64,000 bases of DNA from Diplosphaera chodatii (taxonomy: Eukaryota > Chlorophyta > Trebouxiophyceae > Prasiolales > Stichococcaceae): positions 1,488,001 to 1,552,000 of the forward strand of contig JAALGY010000030.1 of NCBI GenBank assembly GCA_032358165.1, given 5' to 3'. The notes under the pieces are model-generated. The model searched no databases. It was not told the origin of the DNA and worked only from the letters and a program-made list of their open reading frames with translations. Below are positions 1-12,673 of this stretch, piece by piece; position 1 is the stretch's first letter, and each line of letters starts with the position of its first letter. The position numbers and the translations under genes are program-made.

Positions 1-66
1 TGCGGCTGAGGCTGCTGCCAATGTGCCACTCTGACCTGACGACTGGCGACACTGTTCCCAATGCAG

Positions 67-1701
67 CCCGACGTCGCCGGCGTACAGTCCAACATCTCCA
101 GCTTACAGCCCAACGTCACCAGCATACAGGTACAGAATACCAGCATGCTGTTCGATTGCTCGCCTTCGTGCCAGAGACTCTGAAGGCAAGTGCAGTTCTG
201 GATGTGACGACCTGCGCTCGTGCCCCACTGCAGCCCCACGTCACCGGCATACAGTCCAACGTCTCCAGCATACAGCCCGACGTCGCCGGCGTACAGGTGA
301 TCGACATCAGCATGCCATGGTACCCTTGGCACACAAGTCTCTCGCTTGAGTGCAACGGTCAGACTGAACCTCGTGCTCATGTTTACACTGCAGTCCCACC
401 TCTCCAGCATACAGTCCCACATCGCCAGCGTACAGGTACTGCAGTTGCATTGTCATTGTGCGTTTCATGCTATTTGGGATTGATGACTGAACCAGAGCAA
501 TTTCTGAAACTTGATTGTGTTTATTTGCAGTCCCACCAGCCCGGCATACAGGTGAGGGACCATCTGGTAGTCCGCAATCGGATCCGGTAGAAAACCTGGA
601 CAGCCTTGCTGGGATACGTGCTGTGTCTCATGGCTTGGGCCACTGATGCGTGCGGCTGCACCAGTCGGGCGTGTTGCAGTGCCAACCCATGTCATGTTTG
701 GAGCACTGCAGTCCGGCCAATGGAGGGGACGACAAAAAGGGCAGCAAAGTGGGGACATCCTACTCGCCGTCCAGCCCGGCATGGTCGCCCACCTCCCCCA
801 GTGAGCCTATGTGCTGCCCAACACGCTGCTGCAAGCTTCACTCGGATGTGGGTCGCAACTCTGTTGCAGGAAAGCATTTCAATTCATGAAGCTTTGATGC
901 TGTGCACTGCAGCATACTCGCCAACAGGCGCAGCGGGTGTGTCTGGCAGCGCCTCGCCAGTGTACAGCCCGACCTCACCCACGTGGGTTCTTTCGTACTA
1001 TCTATCATGTGATGGCAAGCGGCATTGCCACTGACTGTGATGTTTTGTGCACTTGTTGTGAGTCGTCAGCACCCGATGCATGGTCGCAGCAGAGGCAAGT
1101 CATTACAACCCTTGCGCTGTGCGTGCAGGTATTCACCTTCAGGCGGCTCCAAGAGTCCTGCCTACTCGTGAGTATGGCTTTCCTTTTGTGCACCCACCGA
1201 CCTGCCTTCATGCCCGTAATGTGCACCCTTGGCTCCTCCCAATTTACTCGGATGTCATCTGGCGCCTCTGACACCTCCAAGCCATTCATATGCAGGCCCA
1301 CAAGTCCGCAGTACAGTCCGACTTCGCCGCAGTACTCGCCTGCCTCGCCGCAGTACAGGTCGAGTTCCATGTACTGACTGCCTCACAAATGCTATGTCTC
1401 TGCATTTGCCCCAATCAGTGGCAGCAGGGTTGGGTCCACCGCTCGCTTGCCAGCATGTGTGCATATGCCAATGCCTGTTGACGTGTCAGTTTTGCTGCGG
1501 CATCTATTGGCTGGGCAAGATAGCTGAATGTCATCATGTGGTGGTTGCAACAGCCCAGCGTCGCCGGAAGCTGGGCCTCCTTCGGCAACGGCGTCCACCT
1601 CAGCGACGTCGTCAGCGCAGCCGGGCAGCCTGCAGGCCAACGGCGCGGCTGCCAATGGCGTGGCGAATGGCGGCGAGGCATTCAGCCCATCGCACAGTTG
1701 A
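67..1701 (+). CDS. RPB1: RNA polymerase II largest subunit, C-terminal domain (5' end outside window)
   Basis: This is the 3' end of the gene for the catalytic subunit of nuclear RNA polymerase II. The visible protein is the CTD, the tail that is phosphorylated during transcription and recruits capping, splicing and 3'-end factors. Exons read 67-129, 234-296, 394-435, 531-551, 712-800, 913-982, 1129-1167, 1296-1358 and 1554-1701. The early exons give repeats of YSPTSPA; later ones are degenerate (SPANGGDDKKGSKVG, YSPSSPAWSPTSPT, YSPSGGSKSPA, then YSPTSPQ repeats) and the chain ends in a Ser/Ala/Gly-rich tail with TGA at 1699-1701. Most introns split the Ser codon after Tyr (TAC AG|). Reading through 1359 instead gives an early stop at 1375-1377; I prefer the splice because it restores the repeat register. 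Family assignment is firm; the catalytic part lies left of the window. Confidence 0.95.
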
Positions 1702-1954
1702 TAGTCAGCCTGCAGGATCCTGCTGCTGCTGCAGCGTGATTGGAAAGCAGTGCGGGCGGATGCTTGAAGCCAGCATGCCCGATGTCTTTAGCAGTAGAGC
1801 CTGGTGCCGAGTCAGTAGTGTGTTGGGGAGTTTGGTGTGTCGTCAACATAGCATAGCTGGGATGATGCCCCAGTTTTGACATGCATGTGGCTGACAGTGG
1901 GATGCCATAGCACCGCAGACGCAGGCTACAGTCTCGCAAAAGGAACAAGTGCTG

Positions 1955-3311
1955 TCACTTTTGCGGTTTGACTGCCTTGAAGCGGAGTCGGACGTAATCA
2001 ATAACACATGTGCCGTCAATATCCAGCTGCTCCTCCAAGGCCTCCACTACCTGATGCCGGACCTGAAACAGGGCAGTACCCGCTTGTCAGCAGCCACCAA
2101 CATAAATGTTGCAGACCGGGCAGAACAGCAGAAGATATCGATGCGGCCATGCCACTGCCCACCTGCTGCTTCTTCTCTGCTGGCACAGTGCTGAAGTACC
2201 GTGCGGCAAATGTGTCAAGCCAGCCAGAAATGTTTGTTGGCATGGGTGTCGGGCGCGGCACCAGCTCGCAGCTCTGGACCGCAAAGCCCGACGCCTCAAG
2301 CCGCCTGTGTGTAGCAGCAGCTGAGGCGAAATTCCATGGGTTGCCGGCCCTGTGGTTGAGGCCATGCTGGGCCAGCACTGCGGCAAACGCCACCCGAACC
2401 TGCAAACGGTCCGTGGAAACGAATCCGGATACAGCGCCGGTATGACAAGTCCACCACGGAAGGCCCTGTTGTCACAAGTGCAGGGCACACCGACAGCACA
2501 TTCCCAGCACCGCCACAGTCCACGATGAAGCGTCCCCCAGGACGCAGCGCTTGGTGCACGCCCTGCGCGGATGCACCCCAATCGCTCATGGCGCGTGACC
2601 AGCCACAGGCAAACAAGGCAGATGCACTGTAATGTGAAGGCAGAACTGCGCTTGTATCACATGAGCAGAACATCGACATCCCATGACACCTGAAACACAG
2701 CATCATGATCTGGCATCCAGTGCAGTGCAGCGTGGCTGAAGACCGCGTCGAACCGCGGCCCAAAGTCCAGAGCCTGGCCATCCATCAGGCGAGCGTCCAA
2801 CCTGCAAGCAATGATGCATCAGCCAGCAGACCATGGCCACTGCAAGCAGAATGACAGTCTGCTTCACTTGAGCTTGCCCCTCACAAGCGTAAACAGAGCA
2901 CAAGACCATCACGCCGTAGCGTTTAATACGCTGCTGAAGCAGGGCCCGCGCGGTTCTCAACTCGCAGCTCACCCCCGCGCTCGTGCCGCCTCAAGCAGCT
3001 GGGGACTGGAGTCAGCGCCAATCACTTCACAGCCGACATCCACCAGCTGCTGCGTCACGGCGCCGTCCCCACACCCCACATCCAGCACAAGCTCCCCTGC
3101 GTGTCGAAGGTTGACGGTGGTCCGCAATCGCCCTTGTTCAAGAGTCAGTGAGCCTGGCATACATCCATCGTATGCTTTGAAGTGGCACAACGGCAGCGTC
3201 ACCTGGCTGAGGGTCCAGCATCGCGATCGCTGGTGCGGCGACCTCATAATTGAACCGACCGTGCTGAGCGTACTTCTCAGCGTCCCATTCCTGCTTGGCT
3301 GGCCGCGCCAT
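1955..3311 (-). CDS. class I SAM-dependent methyltransferase (trans-aconitate methyltransferase-like)
   Basis: Six exons in transcript order, 3311-3203, 3153-2973, 2801-2690, 2562-2500, 2399-2163 and 2062-1955, join in phase to a 269-residue protein starting MARPAKQEWDAEKYAQHGRF. Motif I is LVLDVGCGDGAVTQ near residue 50, followed by the acidic motif VIGADSSPQLL, then ALDFGPRFDAVFSHAALHW and the post-motif LRPGGRFIVDCGG. This order is that of the small soluble methyltransferases whose best-known member is trans-aconitate 2-methyltransferase; the true acceptor substrate cannot be read from sequence. Length matches the family. No targeting peptide is evident, so a cytosolic protein is likely. 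The first intron (3154-3202) is only 49 nt and is needed to change frame between the start exon and motif I. The 3' end faces RPB1 convergently, 253 bp away. Confidence 0.88.
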
Positions 3312-3840
3312 GGTTTGTGCGGGGATGGACTCTGCTTGACGGAGGTGTGCACCACTTATCAGGTGCCGTGGTCTGTGAGATGTCCCACAGGAGCTGTTGT
3401 GGCCGACCCACGCGGAACCGGACCGTGGGGCTGCAGGTAACAAGTAGCACACCGAAGACCGACGCAGCTGCTGCAGTGGCGTGGTCTGTCGAGGCGCACA
3501 CCTTGTCCGGCCGCGTGCGCTGTCGGGACCCTGCAAGCTGGAGTGCTATTGCGTGCGTTGTGGCGGGTGCGTTCGTGCAGTCGTGCGGTAGGCGTGCTGA
3601 ACTGTGCTGGTGAACGTGCAAGTCTCGACTGGTGCGCTGCCGCCATGATCATTATAGCAGCGAAAGGTGGCGATTGAAGATGCACACAGCCATGATCCAG
3701 ATCTTCCTCATTTCTTCGACTCTCAAGCCACCCAGCTTATGTGATGTAGATCGTGATAGCAGCTGCACCTCAATTTGCAGCTGTGCCTTCACTGTCTGAC
3801 CTGTCAGACAGCGCCAGCTCATCAACAACCCTTCACAAGA
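3312..3840. other. intergenic spacer
   Basis: This lies between the start of the methyltransferase gene and the stop of ZNHIT2, both on the minus strand. It should hold the methyltransferase promoter and the ZNHIT2 3' UTR. No conserved motif, RNA gene or convincing ORF was seen. Confidence 0.5.
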
Positions 3841-6633
3841 TCACAACTCCTCGATCATACCAGCACGAGGTCTGTGGTGCTGCTGTTGCAACGATGCAGC
3901 ATTCCCGGAAACAAAGGTGAGCTGCGACCCCAGGCCCGAGCGAAGTGGTAGACGTTGTCCCTGATCAGCCGGCGTGAAGCTATCATCACTGCCACCAGCA
4001 TTGCCGGCTCTGACACAGGCACTGCTGCTCTCACGATCGTCTGCAGCAGCAAGCTGCTCCGCTGAGCTGCCTGTGCTTGCAATCTCCACGATGCTCGCAC
4101 GACCTTGCCGCTGTGGCTGGGTGCTGGGCGCTGGCCGCTCTGCTGTGCTGATGTGAGCTGCGCTGGCTGGCACACTGCCGGTGTCCTGCGCTGTCTGCAT
4201 GCTGTCCCTGCAAGGTAATGGCGCCGGATGCGTTTCAACTGAGTGCCTCGACGTGCAAGGGAAGGTACGCGTTAGTGTGGATGAGAGGCTTCAAGATCAT
4301 CTGTGATGCCCACCGCCAGCGCTGCCACCCATCCGCAGCCGCCTGCGCAACATCGCCAAACACGCCAGGCGGCTGCTCGTTTGCCCAGGGCAGCAGGAAG
4401 CTGCTGACGTGCAGCGCTGCCAGGCGCAGCTGCCGCCGCGCCTGCTTGTCTGCCGGCACAGTGCGACCGTCGCCGCTGCCGTCACGGCCGCCTCGGGAAC
4501 TACAGCCGCCTGGCTGCCGCCCGCCCCCGGGTCTTGGCACTGGCCGCTGCACGCTTGCATGCTGCTGCGGCTCTGGGGTGCTGCCTGCTGCAGCGGTGGC
4601 GGCAGCGCTGACCTTTTGTTGCGGTTGAGGAGCCACTGCTGCCGACGCTGAAGTGACCAATCGCTGGACGTCTGCCAGCGCGCACAGCACCGGCGCACGC
4701 CCCAGCGCTGCCAGGGCCGCCACATCGCCCAAGATGAGGTTTGCCGCCTGCACAGCTGAGTTGCTAGCATTGCAAAATGCAATGCGTACAGAGGGAGCTA
4801 TGAGCGCGGGGAGCTCACCGGGCACACGAGCTCGAAGCTAGACACGTGAGGACATCAGGGCACATGTCACCTTCCAGTCACCAGCGACAGGCCCGCCGGG
4901 TGCTGTTGCCCGTGTGACTACCTGCAGCACTGCCTCTGCGCCGGTTGCAGCAGGCTCTGACGCGGTTTGTGCCCTGCAATTGGAGGGCTACTGTCATGCG
5001 CTTCAGGTGCATATTGTGGGCTGTACCCGTCACTGGAGCGCGCTTGCAAAACGTGCTATGCTCGTGCTGGCTGCGCTGATCACGTGTGATCAACATGCAG
5101 GTGAGTGAAGGACAGCGCAGGCCGCCCCTAGTTCGCACCCCAGGAATGGTGCTGCGCTGAGCAACAGGGCTGCTGCGCCTGCTGCGTCCGTCAACCATTC
5201 CCCATTGTACAGTCGTGACACCTGCGGTGGGGCATGAGCAACATGTCGAGCACCATTACTCGGATGCTGGGTTTGATGGCAGTGCACCAACCGCAGCGGC
5301 CTGCAAGGTGCATGAAGCATGGCAACTGCGACCTACCAGCGCATAGGCGTACAGAGCTTCGAGCAGGCGCCAGCGCACGAGCGGCGATGCTGGCCGCCCT
5401 GTCGCCGTCCGCAGGGGCGCCACCTGCACGCGGAGGGTGGGTCTGCGGTGATCATCGCTACCAGCATTGTACAGGTTGTCTTACAGCAGTGCTGAGCTGT
5501 TGCAGACCCACCCTTTCTGACGGGGGCTCTGGCAGTGGGCTTGCGTCAGTGGCGCTGGCCTCGATCGACTGCCCGCCCTGCCGCTGCAGCTCCTCTGCCG
5601 GGGTGTCAGCCTCTGCCAGCGGCTTGACAGGGCGCGTGCCGTGGGCTGTCAGCTGTATCTGGCCCGCCTCGGGCAGGTACCACCATGGCTGCCAGCGCTC
5701 CACCAGCTGGCTGGCCTGCACAGAGGCACGGCGCCCTCTCTGCAATGCCCACCCTGGCCGCGCACATCCAGCTGCACAGCCTATCGTGCGGCATGCAACG
5801 CCACCCTTCGGCATTCCCAGCAGGCAACCAGACTGTCGACTACAAAGTGCTCATGCAGCATCAGGACACCTGGCCGGAAGCAACAAAGCGCTCGAACTCC
5901 CGCAGCTCCCGGGCGTCCAGCTGCTGCAGGGCCGCATCCAGCCCGCCGCTGCCGCTGTCCTGCGCCGCTGCCAGCAGCCGCTCCAGCGTGGCTGCTGACA
6001 GCGGCACGACATCGTCCACCTGGCACGCAAGCATGTAAGTCTTAGTGAATTTGAGTAGTTTTCAACTGAAAAGTCGCTATTCCAAAGCCCGCAAGCTCTG
6101 TGCAGTTCTAGGACATTGGGTTTTGCTGGATGCCGCTGCAACCTTACCGCATTTTCATCACCATCGCTGCCGCTGCCGCTGCCCCCTATGCCAGGTTCTG
6201 AGCCTTGAAGGTCAAGACTGTCCATCCCTAGAGCTTCCGCCATTTCCGCTCCAGCGTCACTCTCATGGACGCGGTGCAGGATCTCCTGCATCTGCCGCCG
6301 CTCAGCATCCGACGCCGCCGTCGACCGCAGCTCCGCCATGGCGTTCTCCCTGGAGAAGCTCTCGGTGCACTGCTGGCTGTGCTGCTGGTAGCACTCTTTA
6401 GAGCAGTACCGCAGCCGGCAGCGCGGGCAGGTGTAGCGCGCATACTGCCGTGTGCACCTGCAAGGAGCGATGCCCAGGACTGCTTCAGCCATCACCTCGC
6501 TCATGCCCTGGCACCCATGACATCACGACACCGTTGACTGACATGTCTCGCGATGGCCGGCAGCGGCGCGCTTGCATGCATGCACCGAGCAAACTCACAC
6601 TCGACACACTTCTTGCTGGCCAGCTGTCTCCAT
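3841..6633 (-). CDS. ZNHIT2: zinc-finger HIT domain protein, ZNHIT2-like
   Basis: Nine exons in transcript order, 6633-6599, 6457-6148, 6019-5870, 5715-5512, 5423-5337, 5221-5139, 4973-4871, 4747-4314 and 4207-3841, join in phase to 590 residues. The short first exon supplies the first half of the zinc knuckle: C10, C13, C22, C25, C30, C34, H38 and C42 form the HIT finger (CRVCTRQYARYTCPRC). Then come an acidic linker, an exon with ERWQPWWYLPEAG, and WRLLEALYAYALVSRLYNGE, which is the conserved core of ZNHIT2. Later exons give LGDVAALAALGRAPVLCALA and a low-complexity tail ending MIEEL. In other eukaryotes ZNHIT2 works with the R2TP/HSP90 co-chaperone on U5 snRNP assembly; that role is inferred by family. 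An ATG at 6504 is a false start because it loses the first two zinc ligands. Confidence 0.9.
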
Positions 6634-7282
6634 TGAGACGACTGCATACGGTCTATCCTTCTGCTGCTGCTGCTTTGTGCATAGATATGCTTTTACAAGT
6701 GAGTTGGTCAGACCAAGACTGGCTTGAACTGCACTGACATTACCCCTGCAAAAGTACTGCAGGGCGAGAGTCTCATGAAGCGCAGCTGACATCCCAGAGC
6801 AAGTCCAATCAACGTCATGGAACGTTCTGTCTCGCTCGCATCGGATTTCAGTCGCGCCAGCACCGACCTTCAACGTAGTGCTTTCTCTTTGAGGTGCCGA
6901 ACCATCATTCTTGGCCCTGCAATCTCCCCTCGCCATCAGCTCGCGTATGGGCCATCAGCTTGTTTCAGCAGGTGTATGGTCTTGCATTGTACGATCAGCT
7001 TAGTTTGTAGACTATGGTTTCAGCTCGAAATTGGATAGGCCAGGCCGATCATGCTGAACTGATTGGCGCATCTCCGCAGCGATCAACATCTGAACGTGCT
7101 CTGATGCTGGTGAAGGTGCTCGGCAGTTGAAACACTTTTGAGCGGCTGCTGCTGGCGGGTGGCATGTCACGACACCTGCTGACACAGCATGGCACAGAGG
7201 ATGCGGTGTGCAGCCTAGGCTGAGAACACGGCAGGAGGCTGAGCCCAGACCCCAGTGCACATCTGCATCAGCGAGGCAAGCC
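6634..7282. promoter_or_regulatory. divergent intergenic region between ZNHIT2 and TGD4
   Basis: The two start codons face away from each other 649 bp apart, so this stretch must contain both promoters. No clear TATA box or repeat was identified; ORFs here are short and unconvincing. Confidence 0.5.
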
Positions 7283-10200
7283 ATGGTGCTGGTGCCTGAG
7301 GCACGCACAAATCGGCAGGAGGTGCGCAACGCGATCGCGGCGCAGTTCTGGGGGCAGCCCATTGGCGGCGTGCGCAGCCTGGATGGGACCTCCAAGCTGC
7401 TGCCCTGTGAGCCGCCAGCACCACCCCAGGTATGCTTCTTGAGTGTGATTGCTGGACTGAAGACGTGCGGCTCACATCCCACGTGCAATCGGCAGCATGC
7501 ATGTCTGCTTCACCAGTGGAGCTGTGGCGCTCCGCTCAGCCGCACACCGCTTGCTGCAACCAGTCTTGCATCAGACCATATGTGGATGACTGCAGACAGC
7601 GCCTAGCGGCCTGTCGCGCGCCCAGCAGCTGCTGGCGTTTCAGGCTGTTGCGCTGCCGGCCATGCCCGCCTTCAACGCATCACAGGGCGGAGTGGTGAGC
7701 CCAGCGACGGACAGTGGGCACTGCTCAACAGGCCCAGTGGTGCCCTAGATGTGAGGTTTGCAAGCATGCTAGGCTGGAACTATGAGCGTGCCCTGATCCG
7801 CGGCTCAGCAGCAGGACGCCATGCAGCGGGCAGAATGCGGGGGTGGCCGCGCTGCACAGGTGCTGGACCGGGCGCTGCTGCGGGCGGGGGGGCGGGGGTG
7901 GTGGACGGTGCTGCTGGGGCGGGCGCGGGCGCAGCGCATCTGGGCGCTGCACCGGGAGGGGCGCCGCACCGGGGAGGCGCTGCGCCAGCCCGACAACTAC
8001 GGCCTCGCCTCCCGCTCCCGCTTCGGCTTCGGCAGGTCAGTGGTTTTGGGCGTCCGACCCCTTGGGGCTCCACGGCGCCTGCTGGCGGACCCTGTGCACA
8101 CGCATCGTTTGGAGTACACGGCACGCCGACATCGTGTACAAAGACTGCAGCCATCATGATGGCATGCTGAACCCTGAGACCCCGGTGCAGGGGCACCACG
8201 CTGAATGCGCTGGTGGAGGTGGCGGACGTGCGGGCGCTGCAGGAGCAGCTGGCGGCGGGGGGCGGCGCGTCGCTGCGGCGCAGCGCCCCGGTCAAGGCCG
8301 CCGCCGAGCTGAAGCAGGACGTGCTGGACCACGAGATCGTGCTCACCGCCGCGCTGAACCAGGTGGGTGGGTCCACAGTCGAGGGCATGCCCTGCAAATG
8401 GGTTCTCAAACATGTTTTGGGCTACCTGACGGCTACAGTTTGACCTTCGTATGTGACTGGCAAGACTGCAAGGACTGGAACACGAAAAGGGTTTCTGTAC
8501 CTCGCTGGCAGGAGCACGTGGACAGCAGCGCAGCGTACGACAGCATCCCGCTGGTGTCGACGCTGGACGTGAAGTCCAAGGACCGCTCGGACGGCCTGCA
8601 GTACCGCGCCGGCCTGCACTATGTGAGCCGCTAGTTTCCTCCCCGGCCTGGCAGTGCCACATGGCCACAGTGTACATCTGCAACCCAGTGATAGGCTGGG
8701 TGAAGTGACTCACGCGTGTGCACCGTCTTCCTGGGCGTATGGTGCTGCTTGGTCTGGCCCTACCTAATCTCAGAGACTGCACGCCGTGCAGGTGTATGCG
8801 CCGGAGACGGAGCTGCGGGTGGGCGGCCTGGCGCCGGTGGACGCGGAGGAGGCGGCGGCATTCGACTGCACTGCAGCGGCTGCGGGCCCGTGGCGCGCAG
8901 CGCTGCATGCCCAGGTGGGATGCCTGACTACGCTTGCCGAGCGGCATCAGCAGGTCATACATGCGTCCTGTCGCAAAGCGATGTTATTGTGATCGAGGCC
9001 AGCTGTGGGTCGCATGGCGCGAGCGTCATGGGGGCGGCATCACCGCGGCTGCAGGGGGCGGTGGCGGTGGAGGGGGAGGCGGTGCTGTGGCGCCCGGCCC
9101 CGCCGCGCTCCCGCACCTCCCCTGCCTTCCCGCAGCCCGACGCCGACGGCGGCGACGGCGCCGGCCAGGCCTACGACTCGGCGCCCGGCCAAGGTGCGCC
9201 CTGCACACAGATCCAGGGAGCTAGGCCTGACAGACCAGTAGTGTCTATGGCACCCCAAGCCAGCTTGCAAATGCTGTGGACTGCCACAAAAGTGGTGCCA
9301 CGCCAGAGGAGCTCTGTGAGGCGTCAGCGCCTGACTGCAGTGAGCGGCAGCAGCAGCGACGGGCTGGTGTCGGGGACGCTGCAGCTCGCTGAGGGCGGCG
9401 CGGAGGCAGGCGGCGACAGGCAGCCGGGCGGCGGCGGCCCCCGGCCCAAGCAGTGGGGCAGCGGCCGCAGCGGGCGCCGCCCCTGGACCTCTGCACATCC
9501 CGCCGCCAAGCTCAACTACCGGGACGACAGCTTCTGGGAGGTCGACAACGTGAGCATGTGCCGCCTGTTGAGTGCACAGCAGTCCAATGAGTTCCGGGCT
9601 GCTGTGCTCGTCAGAAAACCAAATGCAGCTGCACCTGCGCTTGTGTAGTCCAGCTGCTGTTGGTGACGCCTGTCATGCACCGCAGATGCTGGTCCGTCAC
9701 CCTTTAGACAGGGTGTCGTGTGGTGTGACAGGAGCCTCTCGAGACGGTGATCACCAGCCACGGCGTCATCACCCGGCGGCGCGCCGACAGCGAGTGGGCC
9801 ACCAAGCCGCTGCTCAGCAGGTCCGGGACTGTGTCGTCCGCGTGCGCCGGCAAGAGGGGTCCCTTCTCATCGGAGGTCCACCTGATGCTTTCGCGATGCC
9901 TCGTGTGCCTGCCTGACGTGCACGTGCTCAGAGGGCGGCCTCTCTGGGGCAGGCTGCCGGCGCGGGAGTCGTGGCGGAGGTACCGCGCCGCAGCCGCCGC
10001 ACCGGACTCGGGCTCCGAGGCGGGCTCGGACGGCGAGGACTTCCTGCCGCCCCCCATGCCCCTGCCGGACGCCAGCAGCGTGCAGTCAGGTGTCCCTCCA
10101 CACTGCGCTCGTCAGCAGCCGAAGCCAGCAGCAGTTCAGAGGCCATGCAGCGCAGCAGCCTGTCGGATGTGTGCACGACCCCTGGCTGAGGTCTTGTCAA

Positions 10201-11878
10201 TGGGTGCATCGAGAGTCGCCTCACGATGCTCGTCCTCGCATACCGACCACCTCACGCATGCTGTGCGGTCCCTCCTCACTCCGGCCGGCCGGGTGCGCAG
10301 GCATGCGGCGGGCGACGCGCTCCCTGCAGCGGGTGCAGGGGGCGGCGGCGGCGGCCACGCGGGAGGTGCGCGCGGGCGGGCTGGCGGAGCGGCTGGGCGT
10401 CGGCCGCGGGCGCCCCCGCCGCCCCCGCCGCCCCTACAGCCCCTGGCTCGCGCAGCCCTACGCCAAGGCGCGCTCCCGCATGGCACAGCCGTTGCCCCTT
10501 GGCGGTTTGTGGCTGTGGTGCCAGGGCGCTGTGCAGCTTTGCAGCGGCTGCTCTGCGCAATATGCACAATGCAGCGGATGAACAGTGTCAGGACAGTCCA
10601 CCCTGTGCGTCCGGGCTGAGGTCGCGAGGCGCTACCGGCGTGCAGGCCAATGGCGCGGTGGGCTGCCTGGCGCGCATGCCGCTGCCGACGCTGGGCGGGA
10701 CCGGTGACCTGCGGGCGGGGCGGCCTGAGGTCGCGGCGCCTCACAGCAACAGACTGCACGGGGACGCCGACGCCGCCGCCGACGGCTCTCTTGTGGCGCG
10801 CGTCAGGTGGGCACCGTTTCCCACCAGGGGTGGAGGCATTTCGCGTCACCGGGTCCCCAACCTGGTGACGGCACACCACCTGGTGCCTGGTGGTTCTCAT
10901 GGCCAGGGTGTCTGCTGCCGGGGCCAGAGAGCACGTTCATAGCGCACGCGTCCATGAGGATCCTGTGGATGGGGAACTGCAGGAACGCATGGAGCCCATG
11001 CCTGCGGGAGACGACGCTGCGGATCTTTGCGAGCGCGGGGGTGTCGGCGCAGCTGGGCCGCTTCACACGCCCCCTGCTGGACTTCACCTCGCTGTCGCTG
11101 CGGCTGGACGCCGGCATGACGTCACAGCACGTTGGTGCGTGGGGATCTCGCAACCACCACTGCTGGCAACTGCAGCGCAGCGGGCCCTGCACGCATGCTC
11201 GTTGCCAGTCACAAGGGCAGAGGACGAGGCTCGCCCCACACTGCGCAGGCGGCGGCGGGCTGTGCGACAGCGTCAGCAGCGGCGGCGGCGGAGACGGGGC
11301 GCTGCGTGCGCACCGCGCCTTTGCGCTGGAGGGCCGCAACATCTGGTGCGCCCCCCTGCCAGTCGCTAGACTAGCCAAGCGTCCGCCCATGCATGCCACT
11401 GCACCGACCGCCGCTGTGGCCTGTCCCGCAGGCATGCTGCGAACATCTCCATGGCGCAGCAGCTGGTGGGCCCGCTGCGGGCGCGGGCGGACCTGCGGTT
11501 CTCGCTGCACGTGCCCGGCGGCTACTCACCGGTCCGCCGCCAGTGTTGTAGCATCATGACAAACATGTTGCATAGCCAATGATGCCTTGTAACGCCGCGC
11601 CTTCCATAACACCCTCAGAGGGTGATCGACGGCCGTCCAGCCATATTGTTAGACACTGGGTGTTGGGAGGACGCGGCTGGTGCATGGCAACGCAGGCGGA
11701 CGGCGACCGGGCGAGCCTGCGCAGCATTTGGGCCGCGACGGCGGGCATCCGGCCGGCCCCCCTGGAGCGCGTCTTCGGCCTGGACTACGTGCTGCCCAAC
11801 ACCGGCGGCTCCGGTCGCGCCTGCCTCTGGTGGTCGCCCGCGCGCCGGGAGGCGCTCGCCGAGCTGCGGCTGTGCTGA
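7283..11878 (+). CDS. TGD4: TGD4-like chloroplast envelope lipid-transfer protein
   Basis: Sixteen exons (first 7283-7429, second 7596-7694, last 11696-11878) join in phase to 775 residues. The N-terminus has GLSRAQQLLAFQAVALPAMP, followed by GWWTVLLGRARAQ, the conserved TGD4 block; YDSIPLVSTLDVKSKDRSDG and MAQQLVGPLRARADLRFSL match later blocks, and the C-terminal exon ends ACLWWSPARREALAELRLC. In plants TGD4 is a beta-barrel-like outer envelope protein that binds phosphatidic acid and feeds ER lipid into plastid galactolipid synthesis; that function is inferred by family. The alga's protein is much longer than the plant one (about 480 residues) because of Gly/Ala/Pro-rich inserts in exons near 9055-9549 and 10301-10806. 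Exon 11 seems to end at a GC donor (10467). The last junction (11531|11696, donor GTCCGC) and the start of exon 3 (7815 or 7860) are less certain. Confidence 0.82.
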
Positions 11879-12673
11879 CAGCCCGGACGGCATTGGGTCC
11901 TGGATTGGCCAGGGAGTGAATGCTGACCTGTTCAGCATGCTGGATGAGCCCACTGGAGGGTTGGTTGCGGTGCATCATCACAGACTGCAAAAGTCAATGC
12001 GGACACCAGCAATGCGTGTCGAGCGCTTCTGTGCTGCAATGGCTGGTTAGCTGTAAGTTTCAGGCATCGGATGACTACAATCTTCTTACAAATATACATG
12101 CCCTCAGCATGCACCGAAAAGAGAACACCTCTTACACGTGCGAAAGCCAAATAGAGTACCCAGAAGCAAACAAATACAGCACCTGCAGTGGGTCTGAGGG
12201 CAAGCAGCTAGGGAACAACCTGCTTTGTTTGCCGGTCATACACCCCATGCACCAAGCATACAGAATCTCAGCAGCCAGAAGCAAGCATGGGCAGCAGCGC
12301 CGCTTGCTGCAAAAAGCAGGAGGCAGGCGCCGCAGCACAGTTGCCCCATGGACCACTGGTGCTGATGATACATGTGAACAACGCAGCAAAAGACACACAG
12401 CTCAGCTGCATTCTAGTCTATTGATACTGCATGCCTGCTCAGTGGCAGGCACACGTGGTCAAAGCAAGGGCAAAATTGCAGACACGATGCTGCAGAACGT
12501 GTGAGATGGTCTTGGAGCAAGTGCAAGCACTTGCTGACGTTGATGGTCCATCCATGATGGTCACCAACGGTTGCTGGTCAGTCTGCTGCCGCCTCGCCGG
12601 CTCTCAACATGCATCAGGTTCATTTGCAGATGGAGGGCGCCCCTTACTGCTATGCGTTTGGCCCATGCAGATG
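11879..12673. other. convergent intergenic region
   Basis: TGD4 ends on the left and the PIMT-BTB gene ends on the right, so this holds two 3' UTRs. Base composition is lower in GC than the flanking exons. TGTAA appears on the plus strand at 12052 and on the minus strand near 12086-12090 and 12132-12136. No gene was recognised. Confidence 0.55.
12052..12056 (+). terminator. putative TGTAA poly(A) signal of TGD4
   Basis: TGTAA sits 174 bases after the TGD4 stop. It is the usual chlorophyte polyadenylation signal; assignment to this transcript is inference. Confidence 0.45.

Noticed and set aside
1359..1377. Early RPB1 stop at 1375-1377
   Set aside because: Splicing at 1358 keeps the 63-nt, three-heptad exon and the conserved TAC AG| junction and continues into an open final exon to 1701.
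7997..8962. 321-codon ORF on the minus strand
   Set aside because: It is antisense to TGD4 exons and arises from GC-rich codon structure; composition is His/Arg/Cys-heavy as in shadow frames.
9747..10619. 290-codon ORF on the plus strand
   Set aside because: It crosses introns and other-frame parts of TGD4; conserved blocks continue in different frames at GT/GC...AG borders.
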